Part shown: positions 32,586 to 41,289 of the stretch, piece after piece
How the letters are laid out: the number at the start of each line of letters is the position of its first letter
How positions within the stretch are numbered: position 1 is the first letter of the stretch
DNA from: Phytohabitans sp036906915
GTDB lineage: Bacteria > Actinomycetota > Actinomycetes > Mycobacteriales > Micromonosporaceae
Length of the DNA stretch: 64,000 bases
Direction: 5' to 3'
Assembly: GCF_036906915.1 (NCBI RefSeq)
Contig: NZ_JBAKHX010000038.1
Location: 15,653-79,652 of the forward strand
Program-made: the position numbers and the translations under genes
Notes under the pieces: model-generated
What the model was told of the DNA's origin: nothing
The model's database searches: none
What the model saw: only the letters and a program-made list of their open reading frames with translations

Positions 32586-34003
32586 GTGATCCGCTGCTGG
32601 ATACCGAGACCGACGTCGTGCTGCACGAGGTCTACGCCGCCGCGACGCCGTACCTGGAGGCGCTGACCGACCGGCCGGTGCACGACCCCGCCACCGCGCC
32701 GCTGCTCGCGAACCTGTCCGGAGACCTGCCGGACAAGGGGGAGGGCTCAGCCGCCGCCGTACGCAGGCTGCTTCGCATCGGCACAGCCACCGCCACGAAC
32801 TCGGCCGGTCCCCGCTTCTACCACTTCGTGATCGGCGGTTCGACGCCTGCCGCGCTGGCCGGCGACTGGATCGCGTCGATGCTCGACCAGAACGCCGCCT
32901 TCCGCGCGTCGTCCGCGTTCGCCACCGAGGTGGAGACGGTGGCGCTGCGCTGGCTGCGCGAGCTGTTCGGGCTGCCCGAGGGGTACGGGGGAGCGCTGGT
33001 GGCGAGCGCGACGTTCGCGAACTTCACCAGCCTCGCCGCGGCCACCCACTGGTGGGGCGAGCGGCACGGCGGCGACGTGGCGGCCGATGGCATCGCCGGG
33101 TTGCCCCGGATGCCGGTGCTCTCCGGCGGGTACCTGCATCCGAGTGCCCGGAAGGCGCTGCAGATGCTCGGGCACGGCGGGCAGAGCGTCGAGGTGTACG
33201 CCCGGGATGCCGTGGGCCGGGTGGACGTGGGCGCGATCGAGCGCCGCCTCGCGGCGTACGGTGGGCCTGCGGTGATCATCGGAAACGCGGGTGAGGTGAA
33301 CGCCGGTGACTTCGACCCGGTCGACGAGCTCGCTGACCTCGCCGAGCGGTACGGCGCCTGGCTGCACGTGGACGGGGCGTTCGGGATCTTCGCGGCGCTG
33401 TCACCACGCTCGGCGGGGCTGGTGCGCGGCGTCGAGCGGGCCGACTCCATCGCCTGCGACGCCCACAAGTGGCTCAACGTGCCCTACGAGAGTGGGTTTG
33501 CGTTCCTGCGGGACCCGGCGCGGCTGGGCAAGGCGTTCGGGATGCCGGGTGCGGCGTACCTGCCAGGGCCGGACGACCCAGGTGGCGGGTACGCGATGCT
33601 CGGGCCGGAGTCGTCGCGTCGCGCCCGGTCGCTGCCCATCTGGGCCACGCTCGCGGCGTACGGGCGGGCTGGGTACCAGGCGATGGTGGAGCGCCACCTC
33701 GACCTGGCCCAGCGCCTCGCCGGCCTGGTCGACGAGGCGCCCGACCTGGAACGCCTCGCCGACGTGCCGCTGTGCATCGTGTGCTTCCGTGCCCGCCCGC
33801 CGGGCGTACCGGACGCGGCCCTCGACGGCCTGAACAAGCGGCTCGGCGAGGCGCTGATCGCCGATGGCCGCGTCTTCGCCGGCACCACCGTGTACGGCGG
33901 CCGGGTGGCGTTGCGCCCCGCGATCGTCAACTGGCGCACCACCGAGCAAGACATCGACGAGTTCGTGGCCGTCGTCCGGGGCCTCCTCGCAACGCTGACC
34001 TAG
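32582..34003 (+). CDS. Group II PLP-dependent decarboxylase
   Basis: A 473-residue enzyme of the aromatic-L-amino-acid/glutamate decarboxylase fold. The PLP lysine lies in ADSIACDAHKWLNVPYESGF, preceded by the cofactor-binding Asp in GAWLHVDGAFGIFA. FYHFVIGGSTPAALAGDW and LVASATFANFTSLAAA complete the signature. It removes CO2 from an amino acid whose identity cannot be deduced. Start ATG overlaps the GT87 stop (ATGA). The link between a glycosyltransferase and a decarboxylase in one operon is unexplained. It ends at a strong hairpin shared with glnA. Confidence 0.9.
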   Translation: MSDPLLDTETDVVLHEVYAAATPYLEALTDRPVHDPATAPLLANLSGDLPDKGEGSAAAVRRLLRIGTATATNSAGPRFYHFVIGGSTPAALAGDWIASMLDQNAAFRASSAFATEVETVALRWLRELFGLPEGYGGALVASATFANFTSLAAATHWWGERHGGDVAADGIAGLPRMPVLSGGYLHPSARKALQMLGHGGQSVEVYARDAVGRVDVGAIERRLAAYGGPAVIIGNAGEVNAGDFDPVDELADLAERYGAWLHVDGAFGIFAALSPRSAGLVRGVERADSIACDAHKWLNVPYESGFAFLRDPARLGKAFGMPGAAYLPGPDDPGGGYAMLGPESSRRARSLPIWATLAAYGRAGYQAMVERHLDLAQRLAGLVDEAPDLERLADVPLCIVCFRARPPGVPDAALDGLNKRLGEALIADGRVFAGTTVYGGRVALRPAIVNWRTTEQDIDEFVAVVRGLLATLT

Positions 34004-34101
34004 GCGTGTGCTCCGAGGAACGTAGGACCATGGTCCGGTCCTGGGTGCTCATCGCGCGACCCCGCCCCCACGGACCGTTGCCGAATCATGAGCCACGCAA
34101 A

Positions 34102-34139
34102 CGTGAGGGCCGGTGCACCGAAGTGCACCGGCCCTCACG
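34102..34139. terminator. 17-bp hairpin between convergent decarboxylase and glnA
   Basis: CGTGAGGGCCGGTGCAC (34102-34118), tetraloop CGAA, GTGCACCGGCCCTCACG (34123-34139): a perfect stem. No T tract. Probably a bidirectional terminator. Confidence 0.75.
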
Positions 34140-34176
34140 ACCCGGACTCGAACGCAGTCTCAGACGTCGTAGGCAG

Positions 34177-35601
34177 TTATACGTCGTAATACATGGCGAA
34201 CTCGTGCGGGGTCGGCCGCAGGCGGACCGGGTCGACCTCGTTCTCACGCTTGTACGAGATCCAGGTCTCGATCAGGTCGGGCGTGAACACGCCGCCCTCG
34301 AGCAGGAAGTCGTGGTCGGTCTCCAGCTTGTCGAGCACCTCGGGCAGCGAACCCGGCACCTGCTTGACGTTGCCCCACTCCTCCGGAGGCAGGTCGTACA
34401 GGTCCTTGTCGATCGGCTCCGGCGGCTCGATCTTGCTCTTGATGCCGTCGATGCCGGCCATCATCATCGCCGAGAAGGCGAGGTACGGGTTGCTCGACGG
34501 GTCGGGCACCCGGAACTCGACGCGCTTGGCCTTGGCGTTGCTGCCCGTCACCGGGATGCGGGTGCAGGCGGAGCGGTTGCGCTGCGAGTAGACCAGGTTG
34601 ACCGGAGCCTCGAAGCCCGGCACCAGCCGGCGGTAGGAGTTGATCGTCGGGTTGGTGAACGCCAGCAGCGACGGCGCGTGGTGCAGGAGGCCGCCGATGT
34701 ACCACCGGGCCGTGTCGGAGAGGCCGGCGTAGCCGGTCTCGTCGTAGAACAGCGGCTCGCCGTTCAGCCACAGGCTCTGGTGGGTGTGCATGCCGGAGCC
34801 GTTGTCACCGAAGAGCGGCTTGGGCATGAACGTCGCGGTCTTGCCAGCGTGCCAGGCGGTGTTCTTCACGATGTACTTGAACAGCTGGAGCTGGTCGCCA
34901 GCGTGCAGCAGCGTGGAGAACTTGTAGTTGATCTCGGCCTGGCCGGCGGTGCCGACCTCGTGGTGCGCCCGCTCGACCGTGAAGCCCACCTTCAGCAGGT
35001 TGGTCACGACGTCATCGCGCAGGTCGGCGTAGTGGTCCTGCGGCGGCACCGGGAAGTAGCCGGACTTGTAGGCGGTCTTGTAACCGCGGTTGCCGCCCGG
35101 CTCGTCGGTGCCCGTGTTCCACGCGCCCTCGATCGAGTCGATGTAGTAGTACGCGGCGTTGGCGCTGGTGTCGTGCCGGATCGAGTCGAAGATGTAGAAC
35201 TCCGCCTCGGCGCCGAAGTAGGCGGTGTCGGCGATGCCGCTGGAGGCCAGGTAGGCCTCGGCCTTCTTGGCGACGTTGCGCGGGTCACGCGAGTAGGCCT
35301 CGCGGGTGAACGGGTCGTGGATGAAGAAGTTCAACGCCAGGGTCTTCTGCGCCCGGAACGGGTCGATGAAGGCGCTGGCGACGTCCGGCAGCAGCAGCAT
35401 GTCGGACTCGTGGATCTGCTGGAAGCCCCGGATCGACGAGCCGTCAAAGGCGAGACCGTCCGTAAAAATGCTCTCGTCGACCGACTCGACCGGGGTGTTG
35501 AAGTGCTGCATGACACCCGGCAGGTCACAGAACCGTACGTCGACGAACTTCACGCCCTCGTCTTTGAGGTACCGAAGGAGTTCCTCGGGATTGGCGAACA
35601 A
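34177..35601 (-). CDS. glnA: Glutamine synthetase type I (main, adenylylatable)
   Basis: A 474-residue GSI-beta enzyme forming dodecamers that ligate ammonia to glutamate with ATP, the central ammonia-assimilation step. Signatures: FCDLPGVMQHF, GLAFDGSSIRGF, EAEFYIFD, AHHEVGTAGQAEINYKF, PKPLFGDNGSGMHTH and KRVEFRVPDPSSNPYLAFSA. The adenylylation motif KDLYDLPPEE is present with Tyr402, so GlnE in this window should modify it. Start TTG 35601 gives the family N-terminus MFANPEELLRYLKDEGVKF and the standard length, with AGGAGG 5 nt upstream. GTG 35604 would be only 2 nt from that site. A GlnR-type operator lies ~85-120 nt upstream. Confidence 0.96.
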   Translation of the reverse strand: MFANPEELLRYLKDEGVKFVDVRFCDLPGVMQHFNTPVESVDESIFTDGLAFDGSSIRGFQQIHESDMLLLPDVASAFIDPFRAQKTLALNFFIHDPFTREAYSRDPRNVAKKAEAYLASSGIADTAYFGAEAEFYIFDSIRHDTSANAAYYYIDSIEGAWNTGTDEPGGNRGYKTAYKSGYFPVPPQDHYADLRDDVVTNLLKVGFTVERAHHEVGTAGQAEINYKFSTLLHAGDQLQLFKYIVKNTAWHAGKTATFMPKPLFGDNGSGMHTHQSLWLNGEPLFYDETGYAGLSDTARWYIGGLLHHAPSLLAFTNPTINSYRRLVPGFEAPVNLVYSQRNRSACTRIPVTGSNAKAKRVEFRVPDPSSNPYLAFSAMMMAGIDGIKSKIEPPEPIDKDLYDLPPEEWGNVKQVPGSLPEVLDKLETDHDFLLEGGVFTPDLIETWISYKRENEVDPVRLRPTPHEFAMYYDV

Positions 35602-35683
35602 CACGTCCTCCTGGCACGTCGCTGAGCTAAATGGCGGCATGGCCGCTGGTATGGCTGGCTGGTCGCGACGGTATGGCTGTGCC

Positions 35684-35721
35684 GTTGCCCGGCCATGTCT
35701 CCATTGTTTCCGCCGTGTTAC
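35684..35721 (-). promoter_or_regulatory. GlnR-type operator upstream of glnA
   Basis: Reading the minus strand: GTAAC-n6-GAAAC-n6-GACAT-n6-GCAAC, four half-sites with exact 11-bp phasing. The first pair matches the actinobacterial GlnR consensus (gTnAC-n6-GaAAC, recalled) perfectly; the second is degenerate. It begins 120 nt before the glnA start. It may also act on the divergent RDD gene. Confidence 0.72.
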
Positions 35722-35825
35722 GTCACGTCAGAACCCGCACGTCCTCACCAGTGCATCCGAGGGGACCATACACCCGCGCGGTCTCTCTGTGACCGGTCGC
35801 TTTCGGTACGTCCCGAACTGCGGAC

Positions 35826-35831
35826 TACGCT
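35826..35831 (+). promoter_or_regulatory. -10 box, leaderless start of RDD gene
   Basis: TACGCT, 8 nt before ATG 35840. No ribosome site is present. Confidence 0.5.
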
Positions 35832-35839
35832 CGCTCGAC

Positions 35840-36241
35840 ATGGCCACCGAACCGGTTTCCCCGCCTTCCGCACCGGCCGGCAGATTCGAGCCGCCGAGCC
35901 TCGCGAAGCGGTTCGGCGCGCTCGTGATCGACTGGGTGCTCTGCCTGCTGGTGTCCAATTTCTTCGGCGACCCACTACGCGACGGATGGCCACCGGTGGC
36001 CGTGTTGATCGCCGAGTACGGGTTCTTCATCGGCCTCTTCGCGCAGACACCCGGAATGGCGATCACCAAACTGCGGTGCGTCTCGTTCTCCGACGGCGGG
36101 CGGATCGGCGTCGTGCGCGCTCTGGTGCGCGGCGTGCTGCTGAGCCTCGTGGTGCCGGCGCTCATCATGGATCCCAACCGGCGCGGGCTGCACGACAAGG
36201 CGGCCGGCTCGGTCGTCGTGGACGCTCAGCCCAGGTCGTAG
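35840..36241 (+). CDS. RDD-family membrane protein
   Basis: A 133-residue protein with an N-terminal Pro-rich cytoplasmic segment (~1-22) and three hydrophobic helices. Conserved residues of the RDD family are visible as LAKRFGALVIDWVLCLLVSN (R24, D30), then MAITKLRCVSFSDGG and MDPNRRGLHDKAAGSVVV, the usual end signature. The function is unsettled; some RDD proteins act as ion transporters. It is divergent from glnA, as Rv2219A is beside glnA1. It converges with the amidohydrolase gene and overlaps its 3' end by 16 bp. Confidence 0.9.
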   Translation: MATEPVSPPSAPAGRFEPPSLAKRFGALVIDWVLCLLVSNFFGDPLRDGWPPVAVLIAEYGFFIGLFAQTPGMAITKLRCVSFSDGGRIGVVRALVRGVLLSLVVPALIMDPNRRGLHDKAAGSVVVDAQPRS

Positions 36242-37326
36242 ACCCGCCGCGCGTTGCCGTACCCGATCATCTCGGCGACCCGCCGAGCGTCCGCGGCGGA
36301 CCACTCGCCGCCGTCGACCCGCTCGCCGAGCACCGCGCCCAGGGCGCGGCGCCACAGCTCCGCGCCGAGGTAGTGCAGCTCCGCGGGGCCGAACGCGTCC
36401 GAGGAGTACAGCAGCTTCGCGAACGGGGCCAGCTCCAGCGCCTCGGCCAGCACGGTGGTGGCGGCCGCGCCGACATAGTTCAGCGTGAGCCCCACGTCGA
36501 AGTGCACATGCGGGTACGCCTGCGCGAGATACGCCGCGTGCCGGTGGAACGGGTAGCAGTGCAGCAGCAGGACCGGCACCCCGTGCGCCTCGACCAGCTC
36601 GAGAAACCCGGTCAGCAGCAGCGGGTCGACCCGGTGCAGGCGCAGGTCGGGGTCGCCGAAGCCGGTGTGGATCTGCAGGGGCAGGCCGCGGTCGACGCCC
36701 GCCCAGATGACGTGCCGCAGCAGTACCGGATCGGCCAGCCGGCCACCGCCCGCGCCGAGCCAGCGGCCGGCCGCCTCGGTAACCTCGGCCACGCTGGGAC
36801 GAGCCGGGTCGAAGTCCAGGCCGTACCGGTACGCGACGACGGTCTTGAGGCCCACCGCCGCGACGGTGCGCTCGGCCAGGCGCTCGGCGTACCGGATGGC
36901 AAAGTCCGCGGCTGCGACGCCGGTTAGCTCCTCGGCCACCGACTCCAACCGGACCACCTCGCCCGCGACGGCGCCGGAGGCCGCGGCCATGCCGGCGGGG
37001 TCGAGCAGTTCGGCGGCCCGGAAGCCGGTCTCCACGAGGAAGTGCTTCACCCCGCTCGCGGTGAGAAACCGGCGGGTGACCTCGGCGGCGCCCAGCTCGT
37101 GGCGGCGGGCGAGGTAGTCGTCCGGGTCGGCGTGCGGCGGCAGGCCGAGCAGCGGGGCGCACCAGCGCCGGATCGCGAACCCGAGCGGCGAGTCGAACGT
37201 GCTCATCCACGCCGGCACCGGCCGGTCGGACTCGGTTATCGCGTCTTCGAATTCGGCTCGCGTCAGATCGTCGCGCCGCGCGCCGTGCACGTGGTGGTCG
37301 ACCAGCGGCAGCGCCGCCAGGTCCAC
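36226..37326 (-). CDS. FluG-N-like amidohydrolase
   Basis: A 366-residue metal-dependent hydrolase of the amidohydrolase-2 superfamily. The metal motif VDHHVHGARRDDL (H12-V-H14) starts the barrel; later ligands lie in LPLQIHTGFGDPDLRL (His), VLLLHCYPFHRHAAYLA (His) and LLYSSDAFGPAELHYL (Asp). Relatives include the N-terminal half of FluG, in which this domain is fused to a glutamine-synthetase domain, and stand-alone proteins near GS genes. Here it is encoded close to glnA but transcribed as the second gene after DUF4191, 2 nt beyond its stop (GTG 37326, no ribosome site of its own). Substrate unknown; a gamma-glutamyl compound is a reasonable guess. Confidence 0.87.
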   Translation of the reverse strand: MDLAALPLVDHHVHGARRDDLTRAEFEDAITESDRPVPAWMSTFDSPLGFAIRRWCAPLLGLPPHADPDDYLARRHELGAAEVTRRFLTASGVKHFLVETGFRAAELLDPAGMAAASGAVAGEVVRLESVAEELTGVAAADFAIRYAERLAERTVAAVGLKTVVAYRYGLDFDPARPSVAEVTEAAGRWLGAGGGRLADPVLLRHVIWAGVDRGLPLQIHTGFGDPDLRLHRVDPLLLTGFLELVEAHGVPVLLLHCYPFHRHAAYLAQAYPHVHFDVGLTLNYVGAAATTVLAEALELAPFAKLLYSSDAFGPAELHYLGAELWRRALGAVLGERVDGGEWSAADARRVAEMIGYGNARRVYDLG

Positions 37327-37328
37327 GG

Positions 37329-38018
37329 TCAGCGGCCGCGCATCTGGCGGAAGGCGCCCTTCGACGGCCGCATGTTCTTCGGGATCGCGCCCTTCGGCAT
37401 CTGCGGACGGGCGGTGAGGGCCTTCATGCGCTTGTCGAGCGCGTTGACGTCCTTGCCCGTGAGGTTGCGCGGCAGCCGCATGAGCGTCATCCGCAGCTTG
37501 CGGACGGACAGCTCGTCTTCGCCCTGCCCGACGACGTAGTCGTAGAGCGGCGCGTTGCCGATCACCTTGGAGAGCCGCCGCTTTTCCTGGCCGAGCAGGC
37601 TGCGCACCCGCTGCGGGTTGCCCTCGGCGAGCAGGATCACTCCGGGGCGGCCGATCACCAGGTGCACCATGTCCATCTGCGTGGTGGAGCTCATGGCCGG
37701 GGTCACCCGCCAGTCGCCGCGCATGTTCTCCACCAGTTGGGCCGCGGCGCCCGGCTGCCCCTCGGCGGCGTTCATCATCGCCGCGTTGGAGCGCAGGTTG
37801 AGCACGATGAGCACCGCGAGCAGTGTGAGCAGGATGCCCACCGGCAGCCACAGCCAGCCCCAGGTGATGACGGCGACGACCGTCAGCGCGATGGGAATGA
37901 GCACCGCCCCGGCGACCAAGGGCATGAACCACTTGTCGCGTTTGGCGGTGAACGAGAACACCATCCCGATCTGCTTCAGCCGCTGGCCGAACGAGACCTT
38001 CTCCTCGGGCTTTGCCAT
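37329..38018 (-). CDS. DUF4191 membrane protein
   Basis: A 229-residue protein, orthologous by family and place to Rv2219. N-terminal KVSFGQRLKQIGMVFSFTAKRD (split at ~20) is followed by two adjacent transmembrane helices (~33-52, ~54-73). A cytoplasmic domain with PGVILLAEGNPQRVRSLLGQ (split) and LSVRKLRMTLMRLPRNLTGK follows, ending in a basic tail MPKGAIPKNMRPSKGAFRQM. Function unknown; it lies next to lipA in many actinobacteria. Start ATG 38018 is probably leaderless (TAGACT 7 nt upstream). Confidence 0.9.
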   Translation of the reverse strand: MAKPEEKVSFGQRLKQIGMVFSFTAKRDKWFMPLVAGAVLIPIALTVVAVITWGWLWLPVGILLTLLAVLIVLNLRSNAAMMNAAEGQPGAAAQLVENMRGDWRVTPAMSSTTQMDMVHLVIGRPGVILLAEGNPQRVRSLLGQEKRRLSKVIGNAPLYDYVVGQGEDELSVRKLRMTLMRLPRNLTGKDVNALDKRMKALTARPQMPKGAIPKNMRPSKGAFRQMRGR

Positions 38019-38025
38019 GCCCCGG

Positions 38026-38031
38026 AGTCTA
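38026..38031 (-). promoter_or_regulatory. -10 box, leaderless start of DUF4191 gene
   Basis: TAGACT on the minus strand, 7 nt before ATG 38018. Confidence 0.6.
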
Positions 38032-38151
38032 GTGGCCGCGGTCAGTAAGTACCTTACCGGCGTAGGACGATCGGGTAAGGACCCCGCAGGACCTGGATAT
38101 GCGGCATCGCCCTCATGCGGCGGGGGTGCCTTCAGGCGAAGTGTGTAAGAC

Positions 38152-38322
38152 ATGAACACAGCAGATGTCCACTCCGTCCTGACCCTTCACCGCTACCGCA
38201 CCGCCGAGCTGTACGCCGAGGCCGACCGCGAGCGGCTTGCTCGCGAGGTGCCGCGGTCACGCTGGCTGCCGCGGATCGGGCGGCGGCAACGCGCCGCAAC
38301 CCGGGCACCGGCGATGTCCTGA
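38152..38322 (+). CDS. Small basic protein (56 residues)
   Basis: ATG 38152 to TGA 38322 encodes MNTADVHSVLTLHRYRTAEL, then YAEADRERLAREVPRSRWLP and a basic tail. The N-terminal half resembles short actinobacterial proteins of the type seen beside regulators (helical, with LHRYRTAELxAEADxxRLAR). No ribosome site is obvious. It lies 41 nt before the large LuxR/AAA gene. No function can be assigned, but codon-position GC bias is consistent with coding. Confidence 0.55.
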   Translation: MNTADVHSVLTLHRYRTAELYAEADRERLAREVPRSRWLPRIGRRQRAATRAPAMS

Positions 38323-38363
38323 GTCCCGGGAAAACGCGTGCGGAATCGTCGGAGGGGCGTGTC

Positions 38364-41240
38364 ATGCTCGATCTCGTGACCGCCCGTGCGACCAGCACTG
38401 TCCTTGTAGGCCGAGACGCCGATCTCGCCGCCCTGCGCGAAGCGCTCAAGCGCGCGCGGGGCGACGAGGCGGCAGCCGTGCTTGTCGGTGGCGAAGCGGG
38501 GGTCGGCAAGACACGGCTGGTCGAGGAGTTCCGGCGGGTCGCGGTGGGCGACGGCGCTCAGGTGCTCACCGGCCAGTGCCTGGAGCTGGGCGAGGAGGGG
38601 TTGCCGTTCGCGCCCTTCGCCGCCGCGCTGCGCGATCTGCTGCGCCGCGACGGGCCCGGGGTCTTCAGCGGGCAGGAGAGCGAGTTCGCCCGGCTGCTGC
38701 CTGAGCTGGGCCCGGCGGGGCCCGAGCGCGTCCCCGATGCCAACAGGGGCTACCTCTTCGACATGGTCGCGAGCCTGTTCGGTCGGCTGGCCGAGCAGCG
38801 ACCGCTGGTCCTGATCGTCGAAGACCTGCACTGGGCCGACCGGTCCACCCGCGACCTGATCGCCTTCCTCATCCGGTCCGCGCGCACCGCGCGGGTGCTG
38901 CTCGTGTGCACCTACCGCTCCGACGAGCTGCACCGCGGGCACCCGCTGCGGCCGTACCTGGCCGAGCTCGACCGGGCTCGTGGGGTCGAGCGCGTCGACC
39001 TCGACCGGCTCGACCGCGACGGCACCGCCGAGATGCTCACCGATCTGCTCGGCACCGAGCCCCGGGCGTCGGTCGTCGACACCATCCACAAGCGCGCCCA
39101 GGGCAACCCGTTCTTCGTCGAGGAGCTGGCCGCGATCGGCGACGGCAGCGGCTGTTCCGACCTGCCCGACACGCTGCGAGACCTGCTCCTCGCGCGGGTC
39201 GACCGGCTGCCCGAGCAGGCCCAGCGGGTGCTGCGGATGGCCGCCGCGGGCGGCACCCGCATCAGCCACGACCTGCTCGCCGCAGTCGCCGACGTGCCCG
39301 ACACGACCCTCGAAGAGGCGCTCCGGGCAGCGGTCGCCGCGCAGCTCGTCGTGGCCGATCAAGAAGGCGGATACGAGTTCCGGCACGCGCTCGTGCGCGA
39401 GGCGGTGCACGAAGACTCGCTGCCCGGTGAGCGGGCCCGGCTGCACGCGCGGTACGCGGCGGTCATCGAGGCCCGACCGCAGCTCGTGGGCGCCGGCCGC
39501 GCCCCTGCGGAGATCGCCCACCACTGGTACAGCGCGCACGACCACGCGCGGGCGCTCACCTCCGCGATGGCGGCGGCCACGGCAGCGGGCGAGCGATACG
39601 CGTACGCGGAGAAGAGCCGCCTGCTCGAACGCGTCCTCGAGCTGTGGGACCAGGTGCCCGACGCCGCCGAACTGCTGGGCATGGACCACCTCGCGCTCCT
39701 CGAACAGACCTCCAGCGCCGCGTCCACAGCCGGCGACTTCACGCGGGCCATGAGCCTCACCCGTGCCGCGCTCGCCGAGGTCGACAGCGACGCCGAGCCG
39801 CTGCGCGCCGCGCGGCTGCTGGAGCGGCGTGGCCGGATGATCCGGGTGCTGGGCAAGGGCAACGGCGCCGACGAGATGCGCAAGGCGTACGAGCTGGTCA
39901 GGCGGGTGCCCGACGACCCCAGTCGGGTGCGGCTGCTGTCCGACATCTCAAGCCAGCTCGGCCGCACCGATCCGGAGATGGGCGCCAGCATCGCCCGCGA
40001 GGCGCTGACCGCCGCGGAGACGCTGGGCGATGAAGCGTCCTGGATATCCGCCACGCTCACATTCGCCCGGGTGCGCGGCCGGCGGATCTCGGTCGAGACA
40101 GGCATGGCCGAGATGCTGCGCGCCGCCGATAGGGCCCGCGCGTCGGGCGACGCCGACCGGCTGGTGCACTCCCTGGTCAACATCTCCGACGCGTTCTTCG
40201 AGGTGGGCAACTACAGCGAGTCCGCCCGGGTCGCCGAGGAGGGCACCGCGGAGGCCAAACGGGTTGGCATCAGCCGGTCCAAGGGCGCCTTCCTGCTCTC
40301 CAACCACGCCGAAGCGCTGGTCGCGCTCGGCAAGTGGGACCAAGCCGACGCGCTCTGCTCCGAGACCGCCCGGGTCGACCCACCCGGCACGCTCGGGCTG
40401 CACTGGCTGGAGATCCGCGCGCGGCTGCGGCTGCGCCGCGGGCACCCGCGCGCCGACGAGCTGATCGCGCGGGCCCTCGGCTTCCAGACCAAGCCCTACC
40501 TCGACCACCAGCTGGGGCTGCCGCTGCACGAGCTGCGTATCGAGGCCGCCCTCGCCGCCGACAACGTCGCCGACGCGGTCACCGCGGCCCGCGAGGCGGT
40601 CGCACTCGGTGGCCTCGACGACGTGCCGCGATACGTCTGGCGGATGCTCATCGTGGCGGCACGGGCCGCCGCGCTGGCCGACGACGACGAGCTGCGCGCC
40701 CGGATCCAGGCCCTGGCACCCACCATCGAGGCACGGCACCCGGCCGAGCTTGCCGGCCGCGCGGAGGTCGAGGCATTGCTGGGGTCCGACACACTTCCCG
40801 CGTGGCGGGCCGCCGTGGCGGCGCGGCGGGCCGATGGGCAGCCCTACGAGCTGGGGCGCGCCCAGCTGTGGCTGGCCGAGGCGGCAGCGGCCGCCGGCGA
40901 GCGGGCGGTCGTGGCCGAGGCGGTCGAGGAGGCGGGCGCCATCGCATCAGAGCTCGACGCGCGCCTCCTGCGGGACGAGCTCGACACACTCGCGCGGCGG
41001 GTCGGGCTGCGGGCCGCCGGCCGGTCCAGCACGGTCACGGAGACCGAGCTGCTGACCGAGCGGGAGCGCGAGGTGCTGCGGCTGGTCGCCGCGGGACTGA
41101 GCAACCGGCTGATCGCCGAGCGGCTGTACATCTCGCCGAAGACGGCGAGCGTGCACGTGTCGCGCATCATCGCGAAGCTCGACGTGGCGAATCGCATCGA
41201 GGCCGCGGCGGTGGCGCACCGCCTGGGCCTGCTGGAGTGA
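38364..41240 (+). CDS. Large AAA/LuxR-type regulator (LAL family)
   Basis: A 958-residue regulator. Residues ~15-300 form a STAND/AAA-16 ATPase domain with VGRDADLAALREAL, Walker A GGEAGVGKTRL, Walker B PLVLIVEDLHWADRS, and a sensor-like LLVCTYRSDELHRGHPL. Residues ~330-880 are helical TPR-like repeats. The C-terminus (~895-958) is a LuxR HTH: LTEREREVLRLVAAGLSNRL, then IAERLYISPKTASVHVSRII and a final helix. LAL proteins activate specialised metabolism or sugar use. GGAGGGG lies 6 nt before ATG 38364; the longer frame is rejected. No target operon is adjacent. Confidence 0.92.
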   Translation: MLDLVTARATSTVLVGRDADLAALREALKRARGDEAAAVLVGGEAGVGKTRLVEEFRRVAVGDGAQVLTGQCLELGEEGLPFAPFAAALRDLLRRDGPGVFSGQESEFARLLPELGPAGPERVPDANRGYLFDMVASLFGRLAEQRPLVLIVEDLHWADRSTRDLIAFLIRSARTARVLLVCTYRSDELHRGHPLRPYLAELDRARGVERVDLDRLDRDGTAEMLTDLLGTEPRASVVDTIHKRAQGNPFFVEELAAIGDGSGCSDLPDTLRDLLLARVDRLPEQAQRVLRMAAAGGTRISHDLLAAVADVPDTTLEEALRAAVAAQLVVADQEGGYEFRHALVREAVHEDSLPGERARLHARYAAVIEARPQLVGAGRAPAEIAHHWYSAHDHARALTSAMAAATAAGERYAYAEKSRLLERVLELWDQVPDAAELLGMDHLALLEQTSSAASTAGDFTRAMSLTRAALAEVDSDAEPLRAARLLERRGRMIRVLGKGNGADEMRKAYELVRRVPDDPSRVRLLSDISSQLGRTDPEMGASIAREALTAAETLGDEASWISATLTFARVRGRRISVETGMAEMLRAADRARASGDADRLVHSLVNISDAFFEVGNYSESARVAEEGTAEAKRVGISRSKGAFLLSNHAEALVALGKWDQADALCSETARVDPPGTLGLHWLEIRARLRLRRGHPRADELIARALGFQTKPYLDHQLGLPLHELRIEAALAADNVADAVTAAREAVALGGLDDVPRYVWRMLIVAARAAALADDDELRARIQALAPTIEARHPAELAGRAEVEALLGSDTLPAWRAAVAARRADGQPYELGRAQLWLAEAAAAAGERAVVAEAVEEAGAIASELDARLLRDELDTLARRVGLRAAGRSSTVTETELLTEREREVLRLVAAGLSNRLIAERLYISPKTASVHVSRIIAKLDVANRIEAAAVAHRLGLLE

Positions 41241-41254
41241 GCGCCTTCCGGCGC
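41241..41254. terminator. Small hairpin after the LuxR/AAA gene
   Basis: GCGCC-TTCC-GGCGC directly after the stop, between convergent genes. The stem is short (5 bp), and it sits inside a GTGAGCG-starting ORF-like segment (41237-41293). Confidence 0.35.
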
Positions 41255-41289
41255 GAGAGCCCGAGAGAAGCGAGGGCAGCAGACCCTGC

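Noticed and set aside
33469..35625. 718-codon plus-strand ORF
   Set aside because: It lies in a shifted frame of the PLP decarboxylase and antisense to glnA; a GC-bias shadow, Arg/Gly-rich without domain.
38193..39689. 498-codon minus-strand ORF antisense to the LuxR/AAA gene
   Set aside because: Valine/arginine/glutamine-rich antisense shadow with no start signal or domain.
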